A DNA stretch of 64,000 nt from Sclerotiophoma versabilis (lineage: Eukaryota > Ascomycota > Dothideomycetes > Pleosporales > Didymellaceae), in assembly GCA_012274445.1 (NCBI GenBank), contig JAAROD010000093.1:992001-1056000 (forward strand), read 5' to 3'. Below the pieces are notes generated by a model, which was not told the DNA's origin, ran no database searches, and worked only from the letters and a program-made list of their open reading frames with translations. Made by a program: the position numbers and the translations under genes. This document shows, piece after piece, positions 46,197 to 58,302 of this stretch (the stretch's first letter is position 1; the number at the start of each line of letters is the position of its first letter).

Positions 46197-46465
46197 TATA
46201 ATCAAGCTTAAAGGACTATACTTAGTTAATCAATAGTATTTAATTAGTGCCTATCTAAGATCAGACAAAAGCAGTCTGTTATATACATAGGAAATCTGTG
46301 TGGGTCACGTAACTTATCTAAAGCAAGCTCCTGCTTGCTGTTAGGGTTGCTTGTTGCTGTTATACCAACATAACAAGCTTTTAGTTAGCTCCGGAGCGGC
46401 TCGCGGCCGATTCTCCAGGCTAATTAATCCCTACACAACCAACCAAGCAGCTTAATTACGCAACA
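46197..46465 (-). repeat. Copia LTR, right (5' LTR in element orientation)
   Basis: 269 bp, from TATAATCAAG to GCAACA, flanked on the right by the GTAGT target duplication. Confidence 0.92.
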
Positions 46466-49400
46466 GTAGTTAACTATATAGATAAAGAAAGCCCCTCTAT
46501 AATAGTTAAGAAGACTAAGAGTATACCTTCTAGTATACTAGATATATATAGACAGTACGCCTAGATATTTAAAGAAAAGTTATCTATAAAAGCGCTACCT
46601 AAGCATTAACCTTAGAATTATAAGATTAAACTTAAGGAAGAGAAAGAACTACTCTTTAGGCCTATATACTAGTTATCTAAGAAAGAGCTTAAGATACTAT
46701 ATAAGTATATTAAGAAGAACCTTATAAAAGAATTTATTAGAAAATCTAAATCTCTAGTAGAATTTCCTATTCTGTTTATACTAAAGAAAGACAGTAAGCT
46801 AAGGCTTTATATTAACTACTAGAAGTTAAATAATATTACTATTAAGAATTATTATTTACTACCTAATATATCTAAGTTATAGAACTAGTTATTAGGAGTA
46901 AAGTTCTTTACTACAGTTAACTTACGCAGAGCGTACAACCTTATACACATAAAGAAAGGTAAAGAATAAAAAATAGCGTTTAGAGCCTATTATAGTTACT
47001 ATAAGTATATAGTTATACTATTTAGGCTAACTAATATACTAGCAGTATATTAGGTATTAATTAATAATATACTATAAGTACACCTAGACATTATAGTAGT
47101 AGCATACCTTAATAACATCCTAGTATATAGTAAGATACTAGAAGAATATAAGGTCTACATATAATAAGTATTAGAATACTTAGTAACAGTAGACCTTAGA
47201 CTAAAGCTAGAGAAGTATAAATAGTATAAGAAAGAGGTAGAGTTCCTTAGCTATATTATAGAAAGATATAGAGTTAAGATAAGTAAAAAGAAGATCTAGG
47301 TTATAAAGAATTAGCTAATACCTACTACTATTAAAGAAATTTAAGAATTCTTTAAGTTTATTAACTTTAACTAATACTTTATTAAGAACTACTCTATAAA
47401 GGCCTTACTGCTTATAAGACTTATATAGAAGGATACACTCTTTAAGTAGAAATAAGTATAAAAGAATATATTCTAATTACTTAAGTAGGTATGTATAGAG
47501 CCTCCTATACTAATTATATTTAGAAGTAGTAAACCTACACGCTATAAGATAGATACTTTAGATTTAGTATTAGAAGCATGTATTACTTAAGAATAAGACA
47601 GTTAATAGCACCTAATTACCTACTATTTAAGAAAGTTTACAGTACTAGAAGAATAATATAATATATATAATAAGAAGCTTATAGCTATTATTAATATATT
47701 ATAGTATTAGAGAGTATATATAGAAAGCTACTTAGAACTTACTATTTATATAAATTATAAGAACTTAGTATATTTTACTACTACTAAGGTTCTAAACTAA
47801 TAATAAGTACGCTAGTTAGAACTACTTAGTTAGTATAAGTTTAAGATTCTATATATACTAGAAAAGAAAAATAGTAGAGCAGATATACTTAGCTAACGCT
47901 ATAACCTTATAGGCAAAAAGATAATTAATAAGTTTACTATTCTTAGAGTTAATAAGGATAGAATATTAGGACTATCTTAGCAGCTTAATTTAGTAATGCA
48001 AGTTTAGCAGAAATAATATATTCTAGAGTAAGTACTAGAGAAACTTTAAGAAGAAGTTATCTTAAGATATTATAATAATGCGCTATATAGACACTCTAGT
48101 ATTACTTATACTATAGAACTTATTAAGTAATACTATAAGTTTTCTAATATAAAGAATAAAGTTACTAAGTTTATTAGAAACTATATATAGTGCTAATAGA
48201 ATAAGTATAGTATATATACTAAGTATAGAGAAGTATAAGTAATAGAGCTACTAATAGTACTATAGATAAATATTATAATAGATTTTATTATATAGCTGCT
48301 ACTCTCTAAGAACCCTATTATAGGATATATCTACAACTTAATCTTTATTATAGTAGATTAATTTACTAAGTATACTAAAATAATACTATTTTAACACAGC
48401 TACACTGCGCAGTAGCTAGCTACAGTATTTATTAATTAGATTATCTGCTACTATAGAATGTCTAAGTTGATTATTAGTAATAGAGATAAGCTTTTTATAT
48501 TAAACTATTAGACTATAATACTTACTATATTAGGTACTAAGAAAAAGCTATTTACAGCCTATTATCTGTAGATAGATAGATAGACAGAAAGAATAAATTA
48601 GACTATAGAAATATACCTTTAAATCTACAGTAACTAGGAACAAGATAACTAGGTCTTACTGTTACCTATAGTATAAATTGCATATAATAATAAATTATTA
48701 GAAGTAATAGGTATAACGCTATTCTTTGCAAACTATAGGAGATACCTAAATCTCTTTACTTAATCTCTTAATTACCTTATCTAGACGGAATTAGCAATAG
48801 CTTTAGCAGTTAGACTAAAGGAAGTATACTAGAAATTACTTAAAAATATTATATAAGCTTAGAAACAAGCTATTTTATATATTAATTAGAAACAAAAAAC
48901 AGCACCTTAGCTAAAGAAGAGAGATAGAGTCTATCTTTTTATAAAAAATCTTAGAATATAAAAAGTAATAAAAAAACTAGATAAGGTTAAGGTTAGACTA
49001 TTTTTTATTTCTAAGTAAGTTAGCCTAGTTAACTATTAACTTAAGCTACCTAAGAATATAAAGATCTATCTAGTATTCTATATCTTACTATTAGAACCTG
49101 CTAACCTAAGAACGCTAATCTAGAAGGACTTCTACTACTAAGCTAATAGTAATAATAAGTAGAAAGTTAAAAAAATAATAACACATTAGAGAACTAAGAA
49201 AGGTATTTAATACCTAGTTAAATAGTTAGAATACCTAGAATTAGAAAATATATAGAAACTTTTAATATACTTTATAAACTACTACTAATTAGTATAAAGG
49301 TACTATAATTCGCAATAAACTTCTTAATAAGCCTAAGAGTAGCCTAGGTTATAGGTAAGGTATATATACCTATTAATGCTGCTAGATAATCTATCTTCTT

Positions 49401-49489
49401 AGTAAGGTTTAGTTTACCTAATTTAGCTATCTTATTTACTATACACAGCACCTTTTACTGCCCGCAATTCTTAGCTTATTTTAGAATCT

Positions 49490-49863
49490 TCTTATTAATA
49501 AGTATAATATATATAACTTACTTATTAATAAGTATTATATATTATTGCTTATTAATAAGCAACGCTATGTATCTTATTAGACTAACCCTAGTTACTTATT
49601 AATAAGTATTATCTCCTAGTAAGTATATAGTTAGTAGGAACATAACTTTTATAGTTTATGTTTAACCTTATTAATTAAGTTTATCTTTAGAATCTTAACC
49701 TAACTCTTAAGCTAGATAGTCTACTCTATACTACTTATTATTAACCTCTATTATTATAGTGTTTTACTAGGTAATAACTTAACCTAATCTCCTGCGCGCT
49801 GTTTATACTTAAGAACTAACAGAATTAGTACTTATAGTCTTTAACTAAAGTATAACTTTAACA
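49490..49863 (+). repeat. Gypsy LTR 3, 5'-truncated
   Basis: About 374 bp match the right three-quarters of LTR 1 and LTR 2, ending TTTAACA. The first 115 bp or so of the LTR and about 375 bp of the adjoining internal sequence are missing, with the junction inside a shared CTTATT. Confidence 0.75.
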
Positions 49864-52800
49864 CCTAGCTCTTTAGTTATATTATCTAGAAAGTTAAAAA
49901 GTTAATTATATATAAGCTAGATATATAGAATCTAAGGATTTAAATTTTTACTTAGTAAGATAGTAGTATCCTTAAAATTCTTAAGTATTTTAGTAATTGC
50001 TTATAGGTGCTGCTACTTAATTACTTCTAGTTAAAGCTTCTAAAGGTTCTTATAATCTGCCTCTAATATTTTACTACTAGTTAATAGGGTACGCCTATAA
50101 CTAGCTAGTTTTTAGCTAATTTCCTCTTATAGCTATTTATTAATATAGAGTTAGAGCTTAACTATATGCTTATATATATTATATATAGAGTTCTATTATA
50201 TCTTTATATCTTTTATTACTAATAGCCTTTAGTTTAGTAGTAAATTATATTAGGTTATAAGAAACCTCTTAAATTATTATAGTAAAAGATTAATAGTAAT
50301 ATATATTACCTAGAGCTATATAGTGTTAGTGCGTAATAAATAACTATAATTAAAACTAACTTACTTTGCATAAGCAGTTTAGAATAGATATATTAGTTTT
50401 AATTTCTTAAATATATTACTACTGCAACGTCTCCTCTTATTCTAGTACTAGTAAAGCTGCTAGTTTTAAGTAAAAGATAATATCTTATACTATAAGATTT
50501 ATTATATAAGCTAGGTAGAGTATTATATTTTTATAGGAGCTCTAGGTATAGGCCTGTTTCTAAAGTACTTTCTTAAGGTACTATAATAAAGTACTATTAT
50601 TACTAGCATTATTGTATATAATTACTAGTAGCTTTTTAGTAACCTTATTAGATATAAGTACTTATAGTACTTCTTTTCCTATAGTAGATCCTGTATGCTT
50701 TCTATAAAGTAGAATAAAATCTAGTAGTACTTCTCTTAGCTACTAGTTACTATTAATATAGTATCTTTTTATAGCTAGAAAGCTAAGATAATTAGTAGCT
50801 ATCTAGCTATCTAGTATAATAGATACTTTAGTATTATGTTTAAGGTTACTAAGGAGTGCTGCCTTAGCTATATTAAACTAGTACTAGAAAAGCTAGCTGA
50901 ATTTATAACAGCTAGTTAATACAGTATTTAGTCTTAGAAACTAGATAAAGTATTAGAAGGAAGGCTGTTTAACTGTCTAGAAGGACTAGTTATTATTAAT
51001 AACTAGCTAGACTAGTTCTCTTTTAAAGGTAGGTGTAGAGTAGAGTACTATTAGGTTATTTTTTAGCTGCTTAGTATTCTCTAAGAGAGGAGGCTAATTA
51101 TAAATAGGAGCTTTTATCTTTAAACAGGCCTAACTCTTTAGGTAGTTAAGAAGGTATTTTGTGCCTATTAATATAACAGCTAGGTACTAGAGTATATAGC
51201 TATAATTAAGGTAATATACGTATAGATAGCTAGTAATAGTATATAAGGCCTCTCTAAATTAAGTCTATACTTAGCCTATACAGGTAGGTAAATTCTATTA
51301 TAAATTAATTAATTTAGGGTCTCTACTCTAGGGCCTAGTACTCTACTATATATCCTATTCTACTAATTTAGCTTTACTCTTATTAGTAGTAGAAAGGACT
51401 AGTTATAGTTATTTAAGTAGTAGAATATAGGTCTATATCCCCTCTTTAACTATTTATAGAGTAACTAGCTTAAGGTTCTTAAGACTAGTAGAAAGATTAA
51501 GTAGAAAAGCAACCTTAGTAGCTTTATAGAGTTCTATTAGTATAATAAAAGACTATAATAAAAGGCTATTATATCTAGAGCGCTAAACTATAAAGTAAAG
51601 TAATATATGTTAATAAAAGAGTAGCTACGTAGAACAGCTATAGCTGCCCCTACAGAGTAGAGGTAATAAAAGGTATAATAAGAAAGTAGAGAGGTCTATA
51701 ATATACTTATACATATAATAAATAAGTATAATAATAAGAAGTAAGTAGAAAGATATTTAAGACTCTATATACCTATAAATATATCTTATATATATAAAGA
51801 GGAGAAAGAAGAGTAAAGTAGATATTTTAGGTTAGCTAAATTGTTTTTATTATACTAGTAAAGAATTAGGTTTTATACAAAGTTACTTTTAATTACAACT
51901 ATAAGGTAATTAGCTCTAGATAAGCACTAAGCTACTAGTTATTATTACTAGTAAGATCTATAACGTTATAATCTAAGAAACCTTTAAAATCTGTCTTTCT
52001 CTTCTTATTATTATCTAAGGTAGTAGCTAATTTCTCTATAAACTGCTTATCTATCTTATACTTATCTAGCTTTAACTAGTAATAAGGCTCTAGCTTAAGA
52101 CTATTATTCTTAATTTCCTTCTTATACTTATTACTATTAAAGCCTTTAATAAAAGGCTTATTACTATAAAGCTTAAGTTCTTTATTAAAGGCATCTAAGA
52201 TAAACAGAGGCTCTACTTACCTAGTATAGTTAGTAGATATATATAATAAAAGGCTGTAATAACTTACTACTAGTTTATATTAGTAACTAGAGCTAGCTTA
52301 TTAGGTAACAGCTTATTACAGAACTTCTTCTACTCTTCTTTCTCTACTTTACTCTTAAAGCTATTTATATTAAGCTTTTAGAGGCTATCTATATACTTAT
52401 AGCAGAGAATCTTCTTATATATACTACTAAGGCTATAGATTTACTAAGCTGCACGGCTAGTACTAGCTTTTAAAGTGCTAGTATCCTCTAGAGTATTACT
52501 AAGCTTACCTAGAGTAGCCTAATACCTTCTTATATTAACTTTATAATTAATATTATCCTATTTCTTATAAATAGCTGCTAGATTAGTCTCTAACTACTTA
52601 GCTATAGCAGGTTAGTATAGATCTATAATAATTAAATATAATAACTAACTACTCTTATTAGAAGAAAAGCGTTTCTTAGTAAGGTCCTTCTCTGCTACTT
52701 AAAGTATAGCCTTCTTTATAACGTCTGTTACAGCTATATAATTTAGTAAGGCCTTAAGTTTTTTTTTTAGCTAATATTTAGCAGTATAATTAGTATTTCT

Positions 52801-55800
52801 AGTACTCTTAATTACTTATTCTTCTTTATTATATATAGTATTTTAAGTCCTCTATAGTATAGTATAGCTACTATTACTAAGTTAGCCTTTATATAGTACC
52901 TTTATATTTATAAGGTAACCTCTTACTAAGCTATACTAACTATAATTTAAGATAATAAAGCTAACTTTATTATCTCTAGAGGCAAAGCCCTGCTTTAGTT
53001 AGTATATACTGTAATAAAGGTCTATAATATTTATATTAATAAGGTTATTCTACTTCTTAGGCTTAAAGTAGTTAGAAATATACTATATAGTGCTAGAAAA
53101 CATAGACTATAGGTTAACCTTCTTATCCTTAATCTTTTATAGGCTTAATAGGTCTATACTATAGGTTATAATAATTATATATAATAATATAGTTATATAG
53201 TAGTTAGTAGTAGAATAGAGGGAAGCTACTAGTAAGGTAGTATTTGCGAGCTAGTCTGTGCGCTATTGCAAATAGAAATGCTAGCTTACTTACTATAGGC
53301 CTTACTCTACACAGGCTATAGCTTAGTTAAATTATGCTGTATTAGGCTAAAAATAGTACAGTTAGAAAGCGTATAGCTAACTTTATATACTAGCAAGTTA
53401 TTATAGTTTATTATTATAGAATCTGCTATAGGTTGCGTGCTTTATCTATTTATACTAGTAAAAATATAGTAGTTACATGCACTAGCTAGTAAAGCACGCA
53501 TTAGCTATTAATATAGATATTATATAAGAGTGCAAATAGAGTTGTTTAATAGCGTATATTTAACTTAGTATATTTATATATTATTATAGTTTATTATTAT
53601 AGTTTAAGCTCTATACTATGCTGTAAATAGTTAGTAGTTTATAACGCTAGCTACTCTATATTACTCTATGCCTTAGTATAATATTACGCTAGGTATAGTA
53701 AATACTCTTACCTATACTAAGTACTTAACACTAACTACCTACTACCTTATATACTACACCTATACTATAATATAGCCTATACTAAGCAGACTACTTATAT
53801 AAAGCTACTACTGCATAAGCTACTTACTACTAAGGCTGCTTATAAGTCTATAGGTAGTAAGACTATACCTAAGCTAAAGCGCTACTATAAGGCTAGTAGT
53901 AAGTTATTATATATATTTATTATATATAAATACTAATACTACTTAGTTATTACCCTATAAGAGATCTAAAAATACTAGTATAGTTTTAAGCTTCTTATTA
54001 ATAAGCTGCTATTTACTTATCTAGTTTATAAGCTTCTTGCTTAAGTTTAGGACCTTCTTCTAAACAGGCTCTACTATCCTGTTTCTAGCTATATTAATTA
54101 TATCTAGGCTGCTGCTTTAGAGGCTCTATAGAACGTAGTTAAGGCTTTTATTATTAGATATATAGAAGGTATAGAGTTAACCTAAAGTTATAAATATATA
54201 CTAATAGTTTTAGACTATAATATTAATATAATCTATACTAAGAGAGTTACTATTTAGTAGAAGGACTTATTCTTAGCTCTATACTACTATAAGAGATTTA
54301 GTGTATAGAGTATGTAGATAAGCAGTAAAGAGATACCTAGGTATAATACTATTAAATAAACTATTTAGATACACCTAATTAATATTAATACTATAATAAC
54401 TTTCTATAATAATTAGAGTTTATCTTAAGCATGTTTTTTTAAATTAAGATATAATAACTAAGCTTACCTAACCCCTACCTACGCTAGTACTACCCCTACC
54501 TAACCCCTAACTACGCTAGTGCTACTCTAACCTAACTTATACCTGCTTAGTAGCTACTAGTATAGGTAGAGGTTAGAGTTAGGTAGGGGTAGGTTATATA
54601 ACCTACCTAACCCCTACTTAACCTCTACCTATTTACTAGCCTAGTTATTAAACTCTAGCATTAAGAGTCTTGTAAAGGTAATACTTATTAGTTACCTTAC
54701 TTAAATAAGAGCACCTTAGTAGTATTAATAGTAGTGTTAATACTAATTACTAGAGCTAGAGTATTACTAGAAGTCTTATATATAGTAGGACTTTATTTAT
54801 ACTTACTTTAAGTTATAGTAGTATACCTATAACTTCTTCTAATACTAGACTTATACTATACCTTACCTTATAAGTAAGATTAAGTATATTAAGATTAAGA
54901 TATTTATAGGCAGCTACTATAATATAAACATACTTATAGATAACTAAGATAGTATATTACTAGATATATAGATTAAATACTTTAACTAGGCTTCTTTAAT
55001 ACTATTATATCTTTATAAAAAGGTATATAACTAGTAGAAAAACTATAGTAGCTTAATAAAAAAGAACCTCTAAGCTATCTATACTATTTAGAATAATACT
55101 AAGATAGATAAGTTTCTTAAGCTGCTAGTGTGTTGTTTATAATAAGTACTGTTAGAGAAAGTTAATAGTAACTAAGAGTAAAGCTAACAGGTAGTAAATA
55201 TTACTACTTCTTAATAGTATAGTTTAATATATAGTATATTAAGCTAAACTAAGTAATATTACTATAGTAAAAGCAAGTATAAGCTTATAGGTTAATACTA
55301 ATATAATACTACTTAGTCTCTATTATTAATACTAAGGTACCTGCACTGCCTATACTAAGACTTATAGTTAATACTATAGTAGCTATTAAGTACTACTAGC
55401 TCTAAGAAGAAGTAAAAGTTAAGCTACTTCTCCTACTCTTAGCTGTGCCTTTTTATTTAACTTTTTAGTACCTTAAAGCTCTGCTTAATAGAGTTATAGT
55501 TAGGTAAGTATAGTAGTAGATACTCTAACTATATACTAAAGTCTCTATAAAGCTGTATAATTACTAGTAATTAATAGATTAATACGTTATCTATAAGTAG
55601 TATATAATAGCCTAGAGTATAGTATAGTAATATATCTTCTTATAAGAACTCTAGTATAAGTTTAGCAGTAATTACGCCTTAATAGACATAGTATATAAGG
55701 TAACTATCTACTATTATTACTAGTAGTAAACTCTATTATTCTAACTGTTTTATAGAGTACTTAAGCTTAACAGCACAGCTAACAGGACTCTAACTATACT

Positions 55801-56280
55801 TATAATTACTAGTACGCTTATTATAAGCACTCTTATCTATTATAATAAGCTGTTTAGCAGTGTAGTTTTACTAGAGTCTTACCTAGAAGACGCGCTGCAG
55901 TGTGTTAGATTACTTAGCTGCTCTTTTAGTTACTACTTTACAACTCTATTTTATACGCTTAAGCTTATAATATACTAATTAGATGCTTATAGGTATATTA
56001 AACTTGTCTAAAAGCTAGTCTCTAATCTCCTCTAGGTAGGCCTGTAGTCTGCTATTAAGAAACTCCTAGAGGTAACGCCTGTAGATGTCTTAAAGTGTGC
56101 TTAGTTAGCTAACCTTTACATAAGCTGGCGCATACAGCTAACCCTATTAGCTTAAATTAAGTTGCTTTTTAACTGTACAGCTGCGCGCAACGCCAGTCTG
56201 GATATGTATTTAAGTATTGTTTACTCTAGCTTCAATTTAATCAAGTACTGCCTGTAGAGTTGTTGGAGCAAGCCTGTAGC
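49864..56280. repeat. Unclassified RIP-decayed repeat DNA
   Basis: About 6.4 kb of TpA-rich sequence different from the gypsy and copia elements. At 51900-52760 the minus strand reads like a decayed protein with Gln/Trp stops (legible pieces LKALLNYIAVTDVIKKAIL and SSIYKKILCYKY), but I cannot name it. A CCTAACCCCTACC-rich cluster and a palindrome occur at 54460-54640. No intact frame or LTR pair was found; composition rises back towards normal from about 56.1 kb. Confidence 0.65.
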
Positions 56281-56436
56281 CAGTAGGACAGGTCATTGTA
56301 ACAGCTGCAACACCAAGAAAAGTATCGCAATAGCTAATTAATGCTTCAAAGGGCGTTAAAATGCTGTTGTTGCTCTTGATTCTAAGATATCTCAATTTTC
56401 CATACTAAAACGTCCGTGCGAGGGAACTCCCCGCAA

Positions 56437-56560
56437 GTCACGGGGTGTAGTCGCTCTTTCGTTAAAACCTATACCGGGATTTGAATCGCAAACATGCTGC
56501 ATAAGCGAGCTCACCCTGTCAGCTCGGCTTCGCGGAAGCTCAGGAGCGATGCAAGCGCTT
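56437..56560 (-). pseudogene. Ankyrin-like scrap at the right border of the island
   Basis: On the minus strand a short frame reads CDSNPGIGFNERATTPRDL, the same NE.ATTPRDL segment as in the left-border relic. Only this end of a repeat is legible. Confidence 0.4.
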
Positions 56561-56969
56561 ATTTACCCAGCCGGGGACGCGGGTCTTAGCGCCCGACGTT
56601 GTTTTGACAAGGAGGGCGGGTAGTTCCCGCAGGTCCGACTTGCTGCTTTGGTTTCGACTTGTCGCTAGGTGGTGACACGATCGACGACAGAACACCTCCA
56701 CCAGAACGTCGGACGCTAATGCGCCTTCCCGCGGTGTGCCACGTTTGGAAGCTGTCAGTCCGATTGTGGCATCAGAGCTTGTCGAACCAGATCAGCCTTC
56801 TTATATAAAGATATCAAGAAAACCGAGTTCTCCAACATTGCATGACAGTGCTCCACTCACTCAGTTTGGTTTGATCCTCACTTCCTACCTCAGTCGTCGA
56901 ATCACATCTTGGGGTAGGTTCTTATAACAAAGCCCACCGAAAGCACCTCCAATTGACCATTGACCCAGC

Positions 56970-57230
56970 ATGTCGGACAAGTTCACTTTGGATACAACTC
57001 TGCAGATATGCTTCGGCATTTTTGGTATTATCGGGATCTTAGTCGCAGTAGCCGGACTTCATCATCGCGACTCACTCGGTTGCTTACTGTGTTACCGATT
57101 CCGTCAACGTCGCATAGAATGTTCGTGCGTAATTTGAGAAACAATGGATTTTAGCTCATATGTCATAGATTTCGAGCTCGAGGCTGGGTTACAAGAGACT
57201 ACACGTCGAGCGAACTCGAGTATCAGCTAG
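56970..57230 (+). CDS. Small one-TM protein, copy C of the local family
   Basis: Exon 1 (56970-57120) and exon 2 (57169-57230) flank a 48-nt intron (GTTCGT..TAG), giving 70 aa. The protein has a short charged N-terminus (MSDKFTLDTTLQ), a TM helix (ICFGIFGIIGILVAVAGL), HHRDSLGC, a Cys/Arg-rich basic stretch (LLCYRFRQRRIE) and, from exon 2, YFELEAG with a short Ser/Arg tail. Intron position and phase equal those of copy A. The donor GTTCGT is weak, but the match of exon 2 to copy A supports it. The function is unknown. It is the first gene-like feature after the retroelement island. Confidence 0.72.
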
Positions 57231-58302
57231 AGACAAGTGAATTTGGTCCGTGAGCCGCTACCCTTGGCTCCTTGACGCATCGTCGCAGTGTTTGAGTGGA
57301 GGTAGAGCAACATCAGCGTGGCGATTGTCGATTTGGGTGGTGAGAAGTAATGCAGGAAGCCGAAGCTGGAACTTTCCCTTAGATCATTCCATGTTGATCC
57401 TAGACTGGGCTGCCGAATACTACTCTCATGTCGGGCAGATGAGGCGCATGCCAGGAAGTAAAGACAGTCCCCAACGTTTAATCAATTGTCGAGGTACCGT
57501 GTATTTGTTTCCGCGCATCTCGAAGGTACACTGATGAGCAACAGCAAGTGTGATTTTCGAATGAAAGTTATTGCCATCAGGTTGATAGCTACGGATAAAT
57601 CTGAAATGAACTTTCGTTGGCCTTGGAGTGTTTTAAGAAGAGTCTTTTTTCTGCATGCTGGCACCGGTATACATGACCTTCTCGAACAGCATTACGTTTC
57701 TCGATCGACTGGGACCGGTAGTTCACAGCGACGTTGAACGGTATCGCTTGGGTCCAACGACCAGCCTCAGTACTGCTGTCTAGAGAAATGTCTTGATGCG
57801 TTATAGCTTCCGTCAGGTTGAGAGACAGCGCTTTGAGCTTCACTCGTGTTGCAGACATTCCTGAGGTTCGCGTCTTCTTATGTTTTCCAGAGTTGGGTTT
57901 GCTTGGTGGGCCACCGCTCATTCTCGGGGTTATCGCTGAAGCTGGACAGGTTTTGAGGTAGAGGCATGGCAGCCATTCACATATCGCTTGCCATCAAGTG
58001 CCGTGCTGATTCAACCTGCACCAGGACCAACGACCGCTACTACTGCACATGAGTAAGCCTCCTTATGAGCCAGACCACGAGGGTTGGATTGAATTCGATA
58101 TGGGAGCAGACAAAAGGAGTCTAAATACGAGAGGCGGTAGATGGAAAAAATATGTGGAGACGGCCATTTGATGTAGGCGTAGAGGTATTCGAGTATTAGA
58201 CTTTTAATATACATGACGTACCTACATGACACTTGTTGTACAAGTAGAGCCAGAAGACTTTCCAACCCCGCCCCCCTCCCCCGGCTCCCTAGATAGAATT
58301 CT
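57231..58302. other. Intergenic region
   Basis: Space between copy C and COQ2. A 110-codon frame on the minus strand (57589-57921) has no recognisable features. No other signal was seen. Confidence 0.45.

Larger units (their letters stand above)
38919..46465 (-). mobile_element. Nested Ty1/copia element, less decayed
   Basis: It is 7547 bp with 269-bp LTRs at both ends and a GTAGT target duplication (38914-38918 and 46466-46470). Pol is on the minus strand in copia order. A Gag-like frame is near 45621-45436. Protease (LDNGAATYLVN) lies in 44766-44560 and integrase (WDLFDMPLGRGGELWMLLI) in 44115-43924. RT lies in 41916-41722, with the catalytic FYVDDILLVYY intact. A primer-binding-site candidate (46183-46196) and a purine-rich tract (39188-39197) adjoin the LTRs in the proper places. 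Stops interrupt the frames, but GC content is much higher than in the surrounding gypsy DNA, so this insertion is younger. A 1.6-kb segment between the end of pol and the left LTR carries an opposite-strand Cys-rich frame. Confidence 0.9.
35890..49863 (+). mobile_element. RIP-decayed gypsy unit 2, split by a nested copia element
   Basis: The interior repeats unit 1 from 36378 to 38918, is interrupted by the copia element (38919-46465), and resumes at 46466 at the point matching 32481 in unit 1. It continues through RT (YLNNILVYSK near 47107), RNase H and integrase to about 49490, then joins a 5'-truncated LTR. Long stretches match unit 1 almost base for base, including decay-derived stop codons. 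Confidence 0.87.

Noticed and set aside
54460..54640. Internal telomere-like repeat
   Set aside because: The units are not regular CCCTAA repeats; they vary in length and occur in both orientations.
29500..56300. CRISPR-like or array structure from repeated TTGCTTATTAATAAGCAA motifs
   Set aside because: These are short palindromes inside the gypsy LTRs, without regular spacers, in a eukaryotic genome.
56440..56560. tRNA-like piece with a GATTCAAATCC segment on the minus strand
   Set aside because: No cloverleaf could be folded by eye. The DNA reads better as an ankyrin scrap.
57589..57921. 110-codon minus-strand frame as a gene
   Set aside because: No recognisable domain, signal or conserved neighbour. 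It is kept only as part of the intergenic description.
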